Assembly: GCA_965153455.1 (NCBI GenBank)
Contig: OZ234495.1
Coordinates: forward strand, 5,146,001 to 5,210,000
Source of the DNA: Sphagnum compactum
Lineage: Eukaryota; Bryophyta; Sphagnopsida; Sphagnales
Length of the DNA: 64,000 nt
Direction: 5' to 3'
The position numbers and the translations under genes were made by a program. Of this stretch, positions 11,417 through 23,469 are shown one piece after another (positions within the stretch are counted from its first letter, which is position 1; the number at the start of each line of letters is the position of its first letter). Below the pieces are notes generated by a model that searched no databases, was not told the origin of the DNA, and saw nothing but the letters and a program-made list of their open reading frames with translations.

Positions 11417-11931
11417 CTGTTGGCAGTGCTAGAAGCAAGGAAACTTCAATGTCACTAACTCATTTGGTCAATGCCTGGCGAGGAACAGAACCCCCTGCCT
11501 GGCATGTCTGTGATGCTCTGCTGTGCCAGGAAACTAAACTTCTTCTCATGCGTAGTAGATAGCTACATTTCTTCGAAGGGAAAAATTCAGAGCAAGGAGA
11601 GAGAGAGAGAGAGAGAGAGATGCAGCAAACTGGATGATGGATCTCTACTACCTACAAGTTGAGTTCTCCAACATCCAGCAACCAAGGAAAGAGCAGGAGG
11701 AGGACTAGCAGCCGCGGCGGCGGCATACCTGGAAACCCACTGCTGGCTGGCGATAAAGAATGCGCGACCGAGGCTCTCTTCCGTCAGGAGCTAGCTAGAA
11801 GAAGAGGAAAAGGTGCGCATCCTTAGGGATTGATTGCGCGAGAAAAGCTTACAAAGAAAAAAACCCGAGCTCCTCCAGCTGCCGCTGATTCTGTAGAGCC
11901 AACAAGCAAGCTTTGGGTTGTCGGGAACACT
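11417..11931. promoter_or_regulatory. divergent upstream region between FKBP remnant and METTL25-like gene
   Basis: This short interval separates two genes that point away from each other. It contains a GA dinucleotide repeat near 11600-11622 and turns GC- and CpG-rich from about 11690, including GCGGCGGCGG near 11716. Such composition fits a shared promoter. No TATA box could be assigned with confidence. An in-frame ATG at 11830 lies upstream of the start I chose for the plus-strand gene. Confidence 0.45.
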
Positions 11932-14900
11932 ATGGTACTAGTGTCAAGCTCGGAAGATGGAGAGAGAGAACCAACAACAACAACAAGGGACAGCAGCAGC
12001 AGCAGCACTCTGAACCGTCTCATCGCCATTGCAAACTTCCTTAAGCTTCACCAGCCGTTATGGCGTGCCCATGTCGTGGAATTCTTCCAGGTTGTTGCTC
12101 TTGCCCTCACACACACACACTCCCAGCTTCAAGCTGGCTTTCCTGATTGCATGGATTTTGCAGCCGGAAGGAGAAGAAGCTCATTCATCGTGCAAGAATG
12201 GATTTGTTTTTCAGGAAGAAGGAGAAGAAGAGGAAGAAGCTCATGGTGTGAGAATGTTGTGTTTCGCAGGAGAAATTGTGGGAGAAAGTGGATCCGCGAT
12301 GGTTGGCATGCCTGCAAGCTGCAACAGTGAAGGACTGGCTGCTCTTGCCCTCTGGAATTGCTCAGGTGTACATCCATCTCTATGGGTCTCTATTCTGTCT
12401 GTCTGTCTGTCTGTCTTTTGCTTTCTTTCTTTTTTGTGAAGGCCTGAGAAGTGAGAGATTGTTGCAGTTTTTCTTTTGCCATGGTGATTATTGTGGCCAG
12501 TGTCTGAAAAACACTACCCAAATCTTTCATGCATAGAGAGGGATCTGTGCAACAATGGAATGAGCTTCAAAGACATAGAGATGAAGAAGAAGATGCTCCA
12601 TGAGAATTGCACTGGGGCTACCGTATTAGGGTTACAGTAATGTTTTCTTTCTTTCTTTCTTTCTTTTAGCATATGGTTTTCTTCTTCTTCTCAGCTGTTT
12701 CTCCAGATGTGAATCAAATGTTGTGGAAAACATCCTCATGTTTTCTGATGGGTGCAACAGATCTTGTGGCTTGGTTCTCTTTTTGTTCGATTTGCAGGAC
12801 GACTGGCTTTCATCACTGAAGGAGTTTGTGCGGACAGCACATTCTCTAGCTCTGCAACGACAGCCGAAAACTGCTACAAATGGTACTGAACTCTCACTGA
12901 CAATTATTACTCCCAAATCTCCATCTTGTTTCTCTCCTCTGCTAATGATGCTGGAGAACTAAAGATGAGATCAAGCATTTCATCCTCCATATACTGAAGG
13001 GCTTGAGAACCTTGGCAGCGGTTTTGGTGTTTGCACATAGGGTAGTAGTACATTGAGTCTGGGGTATGTCTTCCACAGTTTAGTGTTCCAGGATTTGTCT
13101 CATGATCTGCTACTCGACCACTTCACTGATGTATGATTTTCCATGTACCTCTTTCAGAGATGTTGACAGCTCCCATTGGCAGTGTGCTGGCTCAAGGAAT
13201 GAGTGCCAAAAAGCGCCATGAGGTAGGTACACAATCAGAAATTCATGCTGTAGGAGATGCATCAGACATGGGTACCAAGCAAGATCTCTTGGTTGGGAAG
13301 ATGACGATGACATTGATTTTACAGTCTCTTTCTGCCTGACCTGACATGGGTTCTTGTTCAGTACATTGAATGTAATAGTCAGTGGCAACAGAAGGATCTC
13401 TTTGATGGGGTAGTTGTTTTTGTTTTTCTCCAATGCTGCAATTCATTTGCAGATTGCAGCATTGTCATCATTGGTTGCAAATGTCGCCAAATCAACAGAA
13501 ACAACAAACGTGATCGATGTCGGAGCTGGTCAGGTAATCTTTTCCCACTCTGTCTTTTGTCATATGCTTCTCCTGGGACCGACTTGCAGAAATCTGTAGA
13601 ACGAGGAAGCCATTGTAAGGTAGCTGTTTGCAATTGTCAAGGCTCTATTGCTACCTGTGGGTTATGCACAAAACGTGTTCAGGGGAGAGCAAGGAGAGGA
13701 GTTTGTTTTTAAAAGGAACATGATTGCAAGAGGGACTTGAGAGGTCTGAGCGGGTTTAGGGTTTTCATCCTGGAGTTGGTTGGCTGTTGGGTGTGGTGGT
13801 GGTGGGGCAAATGTGGAAGCAGGGATACCTGGGTCTAGTGTTATCATTTGAGTATCGAATGGCTGTTGTGGCAGTTGATGCATGTGCCCACCATTCCAAT
13901 GTCACCAATAAACGTGCCACTCGCATTGAAAAGCATTACAATGCACAATTGCATAAGACACAACAAGGTGTGAGATTAGTGCTGTGATGGGTTTTTATGT
14001 GACCAAAATATGTCTCAATACCAGTGTTGCTTGCTCCCAGTGCCAGTTGCAGAAAAACTGGATGCTCTCTTTGTCTCAAAGGCTCACAAGATTGTAGTGT
14101 GGTGATTTTTTTTCTACTTACAGTTGGTGTGGATTACTCCTCCAAGGAGCTGTGTGTCCCACGCACAGTGACGTGCTGTGTGGGTTCAGGAGAGACGCAC
14201 ACAGCCTTAGCTTCACTAATGCTGGCACTTCACAACCAGAGTCAGGAGTCGGATGAACCCATGTTGTCAACAGCTGACCACAACTGCATCAACAAACATC
14301 CTTCTCACTTGAAGGAGAGAAGAAGCAGCACACAGGATGTGGCAGCAGTACTGGCAGGGTTGCATGCATGTGGGGATCTCTCTGCCACTATGCTCCGGTA
14401 CTTGCCTGTAGTTCTTTCTCCCCCCCCCCCCCCCCCCCTTCTCTCTCTCACTCTCTATCTTCACTTTTATTGTTTAAGAGTTGGATTTGCTGATTCTTCT
14501 CCTGTTGTTTCTCTTTGTGAATTCAGAATTTAGGGTTTAATGTTTAGGGTTTAGCTTTAGTTGCACCATGAGTGTCCTTGTCATCTGAGTATTTAATTGA
14601 TTGTTTCAACAGTTTTTGCTTTGTCGGTGTGTTTTGTAGCTCAAACTTTGTAGACATGATCATTGTCGCAGACTTGCAGCTTTTGTGCTTGAGAGATGAC
14701 TGATGCAAAAGATATTGTATTTTCTGTGTTTCTTGCTGACTCTTGGGTTTTTTTTGGTTTGCTGCTTGAAATGGAAATCCTGCTTTTGCAGAACTTTTCT
14801 GGAGTGCAAGGAGGTGAAAGCTGTTATCAATGTCGGATGCTGCTACAACTTGTTGACAGAGGATTGCAGCAGCATGACAGGTGAAACAACAAAGGACTCA

Positions 14901-16229
14901 ATGTCAGGCTTCCCTCTCAGCAAAGGAGTTCGTCACTTAGGTTTACACTTGGGCAAAAACGGACGTGATCTCGCTTGTCAGGTATATCATTCATCTGGTC
15001 ACGCTCCCAAAGTTTGGAATTTACATGGGCTCCACCACCATCACGTCTTATGGGAGTGCTCCAGGAAAACAGATCTCTCTCTGTGCAATACATAATCACA
15101 GATTGTAACAGAAGGTTGTCAATATGTGCAATAGATGGGGTAACATATGTTTCTTGTGCTGCTGATAATGAACAGAATGAATGCTGTGTCTGTGGAGGGT
15201 GCAGAGTGCAGAAAGGTGGAGGGATGATCTGCCTGAATCAGCACTGCGGAATTTTGAGTCTCATGCCTTTCGAGCTGCCTTACAGTTGGTATGTTTCTTC
15301 TCCCTTGTTTTCCCAGTCTGATTGAAAGCAGAACTACAAGGAGATGCTTGAAATCTAGGTTATGTTTCGTAGTCCAGTATGGAGGGGAAGGTTGAAAATT
15401 CCAGTTTGTTGGCCAGCAATCCATTACGCTGATTTTCTTTCCAGTGGAAAACCTTTCCAGATTCTTCTACAATTTTACCCAGAGACAGTGATCTCAAACC
15501 CATCAGTGGGTCGTATAGGAAAGGCACGTCGTAGACGACAACAAGCTGCACACCGTCAAGTCACAGCCACTCACACAAACCAACAAAGTTCTAGTGGTGA
15601 GAACCAAGCAAGTGAATCTTGTAGTCAGACTTCAACTTCAACTCATGCCTCCAATGCAAAATCATGGGATGAGGGAGCAGAGAGCTCACTAAGCTCACCC
15701 ATTTTGTCTAGTGGTAGAAACTTGGCAACAACAAACCACATGATGACAGCAGCAGCAGCAGCATTTGAGGAGTATACAAGATCAGCGCTGCAACGCTTAA
15801 ACCTGCCAATGATATCAAAGCATGATTTCACATCCGTATGGGAGTCAGTGGCACCATACATGGTTTTTAGACCAAGCCCTCACTTTTTCTTTTCTGTTTT
15901 GTTTGCTTTTCTTTTTAATGGGTTTTTCCTGCTCTGTTTTTTTTTCCTCTCACAAAACACCTCAATAGCAACATAAAAAGGATGTGCACTTTGCTTGCTT
16001 GCTTGCTTTGTGGCAGGATTTTGTGGGACCATTCTGGTCACTGAGGGCAGTACTGGCACCAGTATTGGAATCTTATATCTTGCTTGATCGACTATTGTAT
16101 CTTGAGGAACACTCACAAAACAACAGTAGCACTACTGGTCAAATAACTGCAGAGCTTGTACCTCTGTTTGAACCTTCTGTCTCTCCTCGCAACATGGTCA
16201 TCATTGCTTGCCGCCAAGATCCTCACTAA
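11932..16229 (+). CDS. METTL25/RRNAD1-type methyltransferase, 11 exons
   Basis: Exons: 11932-12090, 12270-12365, 12798-12882, 13158-13222, 13453-13533, 13823-13967, 14124-14397, 14792-14981, 15205-15288, 15461-15862 and 16017-16229. All introns are GT-AG and every phase joins, giving 597 residues, close to the family length of about 600. The N-terminal helical part (LWEKVDPRWLACLQ, LLLPSGIAQ) matches METTL25. NVIDVGAGQGYLG (about 154-166) is the SAM-binding loop. VVAVDACAHH follows it, then LHACGDLSA and INVGCCYNLLTED in the catalytic fold. The C-terminal part has YPETVISNPSVGRIGKARRR, LRAVLAPVLESYILLDRLLY and VSPRNMVIIA. Animal and yeast relatives are annotated as putative RNA or protein methyltransferases, and the plant substrate is unknown to me. 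The start could be 11830, which adds 34 basic residues that might act as a targeting peptide. Nothing looks broken. Confidence 0.9.
14420..14438. repeat. C19 homopolymer in METTL25-like intron 7
   Basis: A run of 19 cytosines followed by a CT repeat lies 22 bp after the donor site of the seventh intron. It is one of several very long G or C tracts in this window and could impede polymerases or form non-B DNA. Confidence 0.9.
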
Positions 16230-18134
16230 AACCACAACACAAACAGATTTCAGTTTTGCAGGATTGATATACACACAATGAAACATTTTTGTAGACAGAA
16301 GATACACATGTACAGTGGAACACTTTGTCTTGTAGAAGGTAAAAGTTACAGATGGCGCTATGTAGGAGTACTCTGGCTTTTGCGGCTTCTGCTGCATTGT
16401 ATCTAGCTGGACTCTTTGCAAACCTGGAGCAACAGAGGTGCTTTGGAGACATTTGAAGCATAAAACTGTTTCCAGGAGTACTGTTTCTGTGTACTGTCCA
16501 CAATTGGTTTCTACTTTTGAAGATTGTGGGTTTGCTTTGTCAAATCTTTCTTGTGGTTTTTTAGTTGTGATGTCTTCTTCTTCTTCTTCTTATAAGTCCA
16601 ACAACACTATGGGCTTCTGACGATGGATTCTGAAATGTGCAAACTGATGACTGTTGTTGGTGGGCATCTATCGATCGATATACTGCATATTGCCAGATAG
16701 ATCTCTGTTACTGTGATTTTTTTTCATTGTGAGAGGAGGATGATTCTCTGTTACAATTGGGCTTCAGGTTCTTCACACAGCGAAGGATTGGAATTAGCGG
16801 AAGCCTCTTCTGAATCCCTCAATTCTATCTCTCCCAATGAGAAGAAATCCTGAATGTGACAGCAAGCATGAAGGTATCTGACCTGCAACCATGAAGGCAT
16901 CTGGACCCACAACCAATCAGCCAGCACCATGAGGAAGAGAAGGCATCTGGACCTGCAACCAATTGGCCAGCATCATGAGGAAGAAGAAAACAAAACCCAA
17001 CTCTGAAGGAAAAAGTAAAGAAGACAACAAAGACACAATTAAGTGAGGAGCAGGTTTCCTTATCAACAGCAGCAGCAACATGTATGCTATTGACCATCTA
17101 CCACAACATCACCACTGACTAGGTAGTTCCTTGCAATGGGTGGAGGTTGATGAAGAGAACAGAGTCCTAGAGAAAAAAGAACCCCAAGAAGAAGAAGAAG
17201 AAGAAAAAACCAGGGTTGTAAAATCTACAAAGTTATAAAATCTGTACCTCAATTTGCTGTTTTACACAGTTTAACTCAGCTCCTCAATTGTTTGCAATAA
17301 CTTTTCAGATTTCTCCAACTTTCTACTCAGATTTCAACAATCTTGTGATCTATAAATTGGGTATTTGCACAACACAATCCCCCTACCAAACAGTAGGAAC
17401 CCATTACTGGTACTCTAGCTTATTAGGGTTACTGATGTGCAAGTCATCCCTTTTATGTGCTGGGGTTCAGACTGATGACATTCACTCTGGAATTGTTGTC
17501 CCATCAAGAAATTTGCCGGCGGTGGTGGTGGAGGGAGGAGAGAGGAGCAATTGCCCAAGGGTTTTTGTGAAGCATCAATGCCTTTTTCATCATCACTGCA
17601 GCAGGTTCAATTGCCATGTGCAAGATCTCACAAAACCAGCAATAGCAAGCAGCTCCAACACGACATGGAGAAGAGGGAGGTCGACCACAAGGAGCTTGCT
17701 ACTACATGTCTATGTACATTCACAATTCCACATTACCATTAGCAACTTCTGCAGTACACAACACTTGCAAAACCTCTGTTTTCTTACACTGGTATGTTTT
17801 ATAGATCTAAGTTATTTTCACAAAATTTTGGATTTTTCTTTTTAATTTTTAATCTTTGTGTATTTGTACATATTAAGGTTGATTCTAAAGTGTGTTTTTG
17901 CTTTAACTTTCTTGATTTGTCTTTGTATGATGGAAAATATAAATGTCTCCCTAATATAGAAATATATATATTACAGGTATGGTTCTTAATCAGAAAATAT
18001 GTGGGTTTTTTTTCTTTTTATTCTATAATTTTTGTGCATGTGTACATGCTAGGTATGTTTTCGGATTGAATTCTAATTGTTTTCCTTTCCTTTTTCCCTT
18101 TTTTTTTGTATAGTGTATAAGTTAGGACAATGTT
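16230..18134. other. 3' flank of METTL25-like gene and gene-poor DNA
   Basis: The first few hundred bases are probably 3' UTR. A degenerate direct repeat with a GAAGGCATCTGGACC anchor occurs near 16893 and 16939, with a weaker third copy near 16870. A TTC repeat lies near 16573-16590 and a GAA repeat near 17188-17205. A spread-out ORF at 17288-17845 is unconserved to my eye and rich in short stops in neighbouring frames, so I do not call it a gene. Confidence 0.45.
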
Positions 18135-18947
18135 TTGAATCTATTCTTGATCTTGATTCTTATTTTTGTTTTGGATGTGAATTTCTTTTGTAAAATCGTG
18201 GATGACAGATGGCCTTTTATGTGGACTTGTTTCATGATGGAAAATGACATGGCAATGACCATAACTCTTTCGTTGGTGGACGGATCTTCATCATCCATGA
18301 TTATTGCACCTCAATTGGTGCAATTACTGATTGTAAAACAATGTCACAAAAAAAAAGTAATAAACGATGAAACAAATGTTAGAGGGAGATGGAATGATGT
18401 TTTTGCTAACATCTTCGATTTATATGCAGAGGAGTGGAGGCATTTTGACAAACGTTATTTGTCATTCAAACATTGGACATACATTCGCACCAAACACCAT
18501 CACCAATTACCAAAAGAATGTTGTCATTAAAAAGAACCAATAAAAAAAATTTGAAAAAATGAAAAGTGAATATTGACAACAAAAAACTTTGTCGGAAGAA
18601 CAAACTAAAAGTAGTAGGTCAACATGGCCATGGTTTGAACACATGACAAGTATCATGGAAAGTTTTGCCAAGGAGAAGGTGTACCCAAAGAGGTTGATCA
18701 AGGCACTATGAAAGTTGTTGAAGAAGAGGAGCACAAAATGTCGAAAATTCAACCATTCATACCTATTGTTTCCAATGAAAATAGGGTAAAAGATGTGCCA
18801 CTTCCTAAAATGTTTGTACACATGGGTGTAATCACACTAACATGTACCACAACAAGTGTAACCAATGCTTGGTTGGATGAAAGCACACTAAGGGTGAAAC
18901 ATTTTTCACCAAAAAATGTGATGTATAACAAGTATTATAGTACATAG
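18135..18947 (+). pseudogene. decayed ORF of unknown family, probably from a mobile element
   Basis: Two plus-strand open stretches (18135-18530 and 18708-18947) give peptides of moderate complexity such as RGRWNDVFANIFDLYAEEW and WLDESTLRVKHFSPKNVMY. I do not recognise the family. The end of the second stretch runs into a repeat that has an inverted copy at 41.4-42.2 kb, which suggests the ORF once belonged to a transposable element. Confidence 0.35.
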
Positions 18948-19680
18948 TAAGCTAAAATTTTGATGGTATTCTTTGGCTATCCTAAACATAAGCAACAAAC
19001 TTTAAAATTTGCATGACAACATTTTGGAACTCATAGTTTACTTTGAATGAAAATTAATCTTGATCCAACAGTTAGATGAAGGGGATTAAATAAAATTAAT
19101 GTACATACAGTATTAAACTTATAGTTTTTCAATGGCCATAAGGCCCCATGTTTGCGATTCATGAAACACTACCAAACAAAAAAAATTGAAAAATAATGCA
19201 ATGCTCATCTATAAAATCTCCTCCTCTTTGATGTAGTAGTGGTTTTTTCTTTTAAAAATATATTATTATGCATTTATTGTTCAAAAATGAAAAAAAAACG
19301 CATATTTTGAATGAAATTTCATTCAAAAACTTTAAATCTCTAAATGGTCCTAGATTTAATTCATATATATCAATATCATACACAATAAAAAAAGAAATTC
19401 AAGAATTCCACTCATAACCTTAGTTTTGAAGTATATATGCAATTTTTTCAAACTCTATGATAGGTATTATTTTGTCACAAATATACTCCATACATTCAAT
19501 TTTTTCATTGTTTATTGGATTTTTAAAAATAATTGATTCAATTGAATTTCAAGTTCATCAAATATACTTTAAAAAAAACAAAAATAATCCAAGATGTGAT
19601 GTCCATACATTACCAAAAAAAGTAATTGCAAAAACATTATACTTGTGATTACAATTTTTGAAGGGCTAAATGTGTTTATG
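18881..19680 (+). repeat. dispersed ~800-bp repeat, copy 1
   Basis: This segment is similar along its whole length to the reverse complement of 41377-42171. Matching landmarks include AAGATGTGATGTCCATACAT, TCTCCTCCTCTTTGAT, TTCATGAAACA and ATGTATAACAAGTATTATAG. The two copies differ by many substitutions and small indels, so the family is old. It is non-coding apart from the ORF tail at its left end. Probably a part of a mobile element. Confidence 0.85.
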
Positions 19681-21429
19681 TCGAGTTTTGTGTTAACATT
19701 TTAGGAAAAAAAACAAAAAGCTCGAAATGGATTTGCTTTTACATAATGTTATTTTCAATGTATTGGTATATCTATTGTAAAAGTTTGAAATCAATCAAAT
19801 GAATGAATCAATCAAAAGCACTTGTAAACCATTGTAAGCAATCCTTTTACTACTTAAAAGGACTTGTAAATGGAATTGATTTTTTTTTGAAAATGACATA
19901 GTTTTAGCAAATTTTTTATCTAAACCATAACATAATAGTGTGGTGAAAATTTTCAAGATTTTTAAAGATTTTTTTAAAAACTCTTGTTCAAATTATTATG
20001 TATTCTAAAATAAACACCCCATAAGTAGTCCTCCAAGGGGGTGGGTGTGGTTCGTGTTATTTCATTTACACCCACATACTTTTTCTTTTACCCCAAAAAA
20101 TGTTTTTTACAAATTGTCTAGGGTTTTTGGTAAGGTAACATCTTGCAAATGTTCATTCATCAGAAATGTGAACTACTATTTCCGGAAGGTTTTATCAATG
20201 TTGAAATACACAAATCAGAATATGAAGAAATGATGATTTTGCTTATAAAATCTAATGAGAAGTTGGCTATCTTGAAATAGAATCTCTTGCACAAACTCAA
20301 ACAATTCAATTGGCAATTGGCAAAATGCTTAGTGATATTTTACATGCTTATAAATTATTCAAGTATTTGTAAGTGTGTAACTTTGTATAAATACACAACA
20401 CATTGAAAAAAAAAAAACTTCATTTTCTCATTTTTTATATGAAATTTTTTATATTTGATGTTTTTGCAGTTTTTCATATTGCATGAGTTAAAAATCATCC
20501 TTACGCACATGTGATCCAAATACCATGCCATTCTAATAAAACCAAAGAAACTAATTCACCCATGTCCAAAATGGTCTTTATGCAATTTTTTCAAAATTTT
20601 GAATGTTATTATATATATATATCTTTATTTTATTTTATGTTTTAAAAAAAATTCAATTTTTTAAAATTGCATGGGTCAAAAGTCAGCCTTAAGCACATGT
20701 GGTCCAAATACCTAACCATTATAATAAAATCAGAAAAACTAATGCACCAATGTTCAAAGAAGATTTATGTAATGTGCAAAAAATTATCACAATATATTCG
20801 AAAAATGTTTATGAAGAACATGAAATAGGGTTGGGTTAAACACTCATCCAATTCATGAAAAGTTCAATGTGCATTTTTTTTCCATGTTATGAAACTACTT
20901 GACCAAAACACTTACCCCTTTGCATTACAAAGAGGATCTACTTAATAATTTTTTAAAGGTAAGGGTACTCACATCAACTAGCAATAATTATGAAAGACAT
21001 AACAAGCCACCATAATTCCGAGAGCTCTATTAACCCATGCATTGAGGTCAAAATAGGATATAAAGACCAATCTAAGACAAGGGGATTGAATCCATAATAG
21101 TCCAATAATGAAATATTCTATAAAATGTGCTTTAGATTGTGATTTTCCAAATCAATTTTCAAATTTTAAAAATCTTTATGACTGAAAAAGATGTTGCATT
21201 ATACTATAATGTAAATGTGTACATAATTTCACATATTTAAAAAGTCTTTTCTGCAATAAAATGCATTGGTTACATTGTTTAAAGTCCTTTTTGGTACTCC
21301 ATACTCATTATATTCATTTCAAAATTCATCAAATGTTTCCACAATACACCAAAAATATTGTCGTATAAGTCCATCCGAAAATTTCAACATTAATTTAAGT
21401 AACCACTTACCACAATGGAAATTAAACAA
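19681..21429. other. AT-rich DNA with a 188-bp direct repeat
   Basis: No gene is visible. About 110 bp beginning GCATGAGTTAAAAATC at 20481 recurs beginning GCATGGGTCAAAAGTC at 20669, a diverged direct duplication with a period of 188 bp. The rest is AT-rich sequence without conserved ORFs. Confidence 0.6.
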
Positions 21430-22330
21430 TGGTTACATCTTGTAATGGCTCCTTATATTATGATTGCACCCATTAATGTCAATCAAAATGTTCCACCTAT
21501 TTTTAAGAATCCCAAAATATTTTCAATATTAACCTTATCAAAATTCATTTGTTGATCAAACATGATTTTATCCAAATCTCCACTAGCCAACTTGAAATCA
21601 CATAAAAAATAATCTTGACTTGCATAACTCGCATATCTAAATAAATAAGCTTTAATTTCCTAACATTTAACCATCATGATCAACTTTTTAAATTAATCGT
21701 GTTTGAAATTGTTTATAAATAAAAGAGATTTTGAATTGGTCTCCATTTGTTTTTCCACAAGGAACCAAACAACATATGTTCCAAAACATCTTGTCCATGT
21801 TAGAAATTGCTTGCAAAAAAATTGAATTGCAACTTTTTCATCTATAAGAATAATTTGTAAGTATTGTAATAACTTGCTTAGTTAGCATTTGGGAAAGTGA
21901 AATATGTGACCCATCAATGGTGCCACAAACATTGGGTAGGCCACATGCATCAAAAAATCCATCCATGATCCTAAGTAAAGGTGGACCATGAGGCATAAAA
22001 ATATGTTGACTAAACAATTCATGGATTAAAAAACTAAGGCATCAACAACCATATCAACATATTTATATATTGTAAAAATTCCAACATTGAATTTATTGGC
22101 AATAATGTTTACATTAACCCCATGTGTAAATCAATATAACACCAACCCAATATCTTTTTTAGGTTTTGATGGTCTTCTAACAAATATAGTAGCTCTAGGT
22201 TTGACAAAATTAAGTTCCAATTTTCTTACCAAATACATAATGCTCCATAATGTCATGAACGCTAATATTAGACATGGTCACATGATGAATGGAGTTCATC
22301 CACATAGATTTCCATCCATGACTTCATAAT
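21430..22330 (-). mobile_element. second decayed PIF/Harbinger transposase
   Basis: On the minus strand, reading from about 22190 down, the pieces are ANKFNVGIFTIYKYVDMVVD (N-terminal helical region), MPHGPPLLRIMDGFFD, CGLPNVCGTIDGSHISLSQ (first catalytic Asp, near 21930-21900) and LQAISNMDKMFWNIC. Several stops interrupt the frame. It belongs to the same superfamily as the element at 8.15-9.0 kb, but its motifs (TIDGSHI against AIDGTHI) show a different subfamily. The distal catalytic residues cannot be seen, and ends were not found. Confidence 0.8.
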
Positions 22331-22339
22331 TCATTAGTA

Positions 22340-23440
22340 GTCCATTCGTAACTAACTTGCAATTCGTTTATAGTTATTTATTAGTTCATTTTTAGATAAC
22401 TTTAACTAGTTAACTCCTAGTTCATTCTCAAGCTCTTTTAGTTCATTCTTAGTTAATTTCTAATTAAGTTTTAATTAACTTGTAATTCAATTATATTTAG
22501 AAATTTCTTAAGAAGCTTCCTTAGTAAGTGGGCACATGAAAACCTCCATGGAAGTTTCTTTGAACTAGGTCCCCAAAGAGGTATAAATAAAAATACATGA
22601 GACACTTCATTACTTTCAATTTGTTCAACATTAGTTTAAAGTATAATCTTGTTTTATAGCCTTGTGACCTTTTTTTTTTTTGTGTTTTTGCTTTCATATT
22701 TTATCACAATAAAAATTTATTTTCATTTTTTGTTTTGCACACTTTGTATCTTATCTTTAGCTTCTTGTGGTTTTGTTTTGATTTTTATGTTTTGTGTTTA
22801 TATTTAGATTTAGGTTTATTTTTCATCATTTTTTTTTATAATTTTCATGCATGCGACACATAATTCATACAATATGTGGATAAATATTTTTTATCTCCCC
22901 TTTTCCAAATTGATAACCAAACAATTCTTCTCAAATCTCAATGTGTAGATTATTTAGGTTCTTTCCATCCAATTCTATGTGGTTTAGTATCTTAGTAGGT
23001 AAGAAAAGGAAAAAAATTAACATTTACATGGAAAATGAATGGTACTTCAAACTCTAAAAGTAAATTTGTCACTTGAATGATTCTCTTCCATTTATGACAA
23101 TTAGTTTTCAAAGTTTCAACATGACCAATAGGGATTTTCTTTTGTTTTTTTCAATGTCACGTAACAATTTTTAAAAAAAAGTAGTCATTAAATTAGGCTG
23201 TAAATTAAGATTATCGGATTTTTTTTGGGCTAGACCCTACATGTAGCTATGTGGGATGACAAAAAGATAGTGCGAGAAATTCAAATTTATGTCACACATA
23301 CTTTGTGTTGAACTCTCCCAAAAGACATTTAGGGTTTGAAGATTAAAACTTCTTACGCTAAGTCTTGACCACAGGGGTCCTTTGCTCCTTCTAGCAATAA
23401 CAAGTTAGATTATTTAAGTAAAAAGGTTAAAGTTGAGCAC
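22340..23440. other. AT-rich DNA with no gene
   Basis: Short tandem-like TTAGTTCATT/TTAATT motifs occur at about 22325-22500. I see no coding or RNA feature. Confidence 0.45.
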
Positions 23441-23469
23441 AATCCCAACAATTTGAAGGGTAGTTTTTT

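Noticed and set aside
17288-17845. 185-codon plus-strand ORF as a gene
   Set aside because: No recognisable domain, uneven composition and no splice-linked conserved neighbour; more likely chance or 3' flanking sequence.
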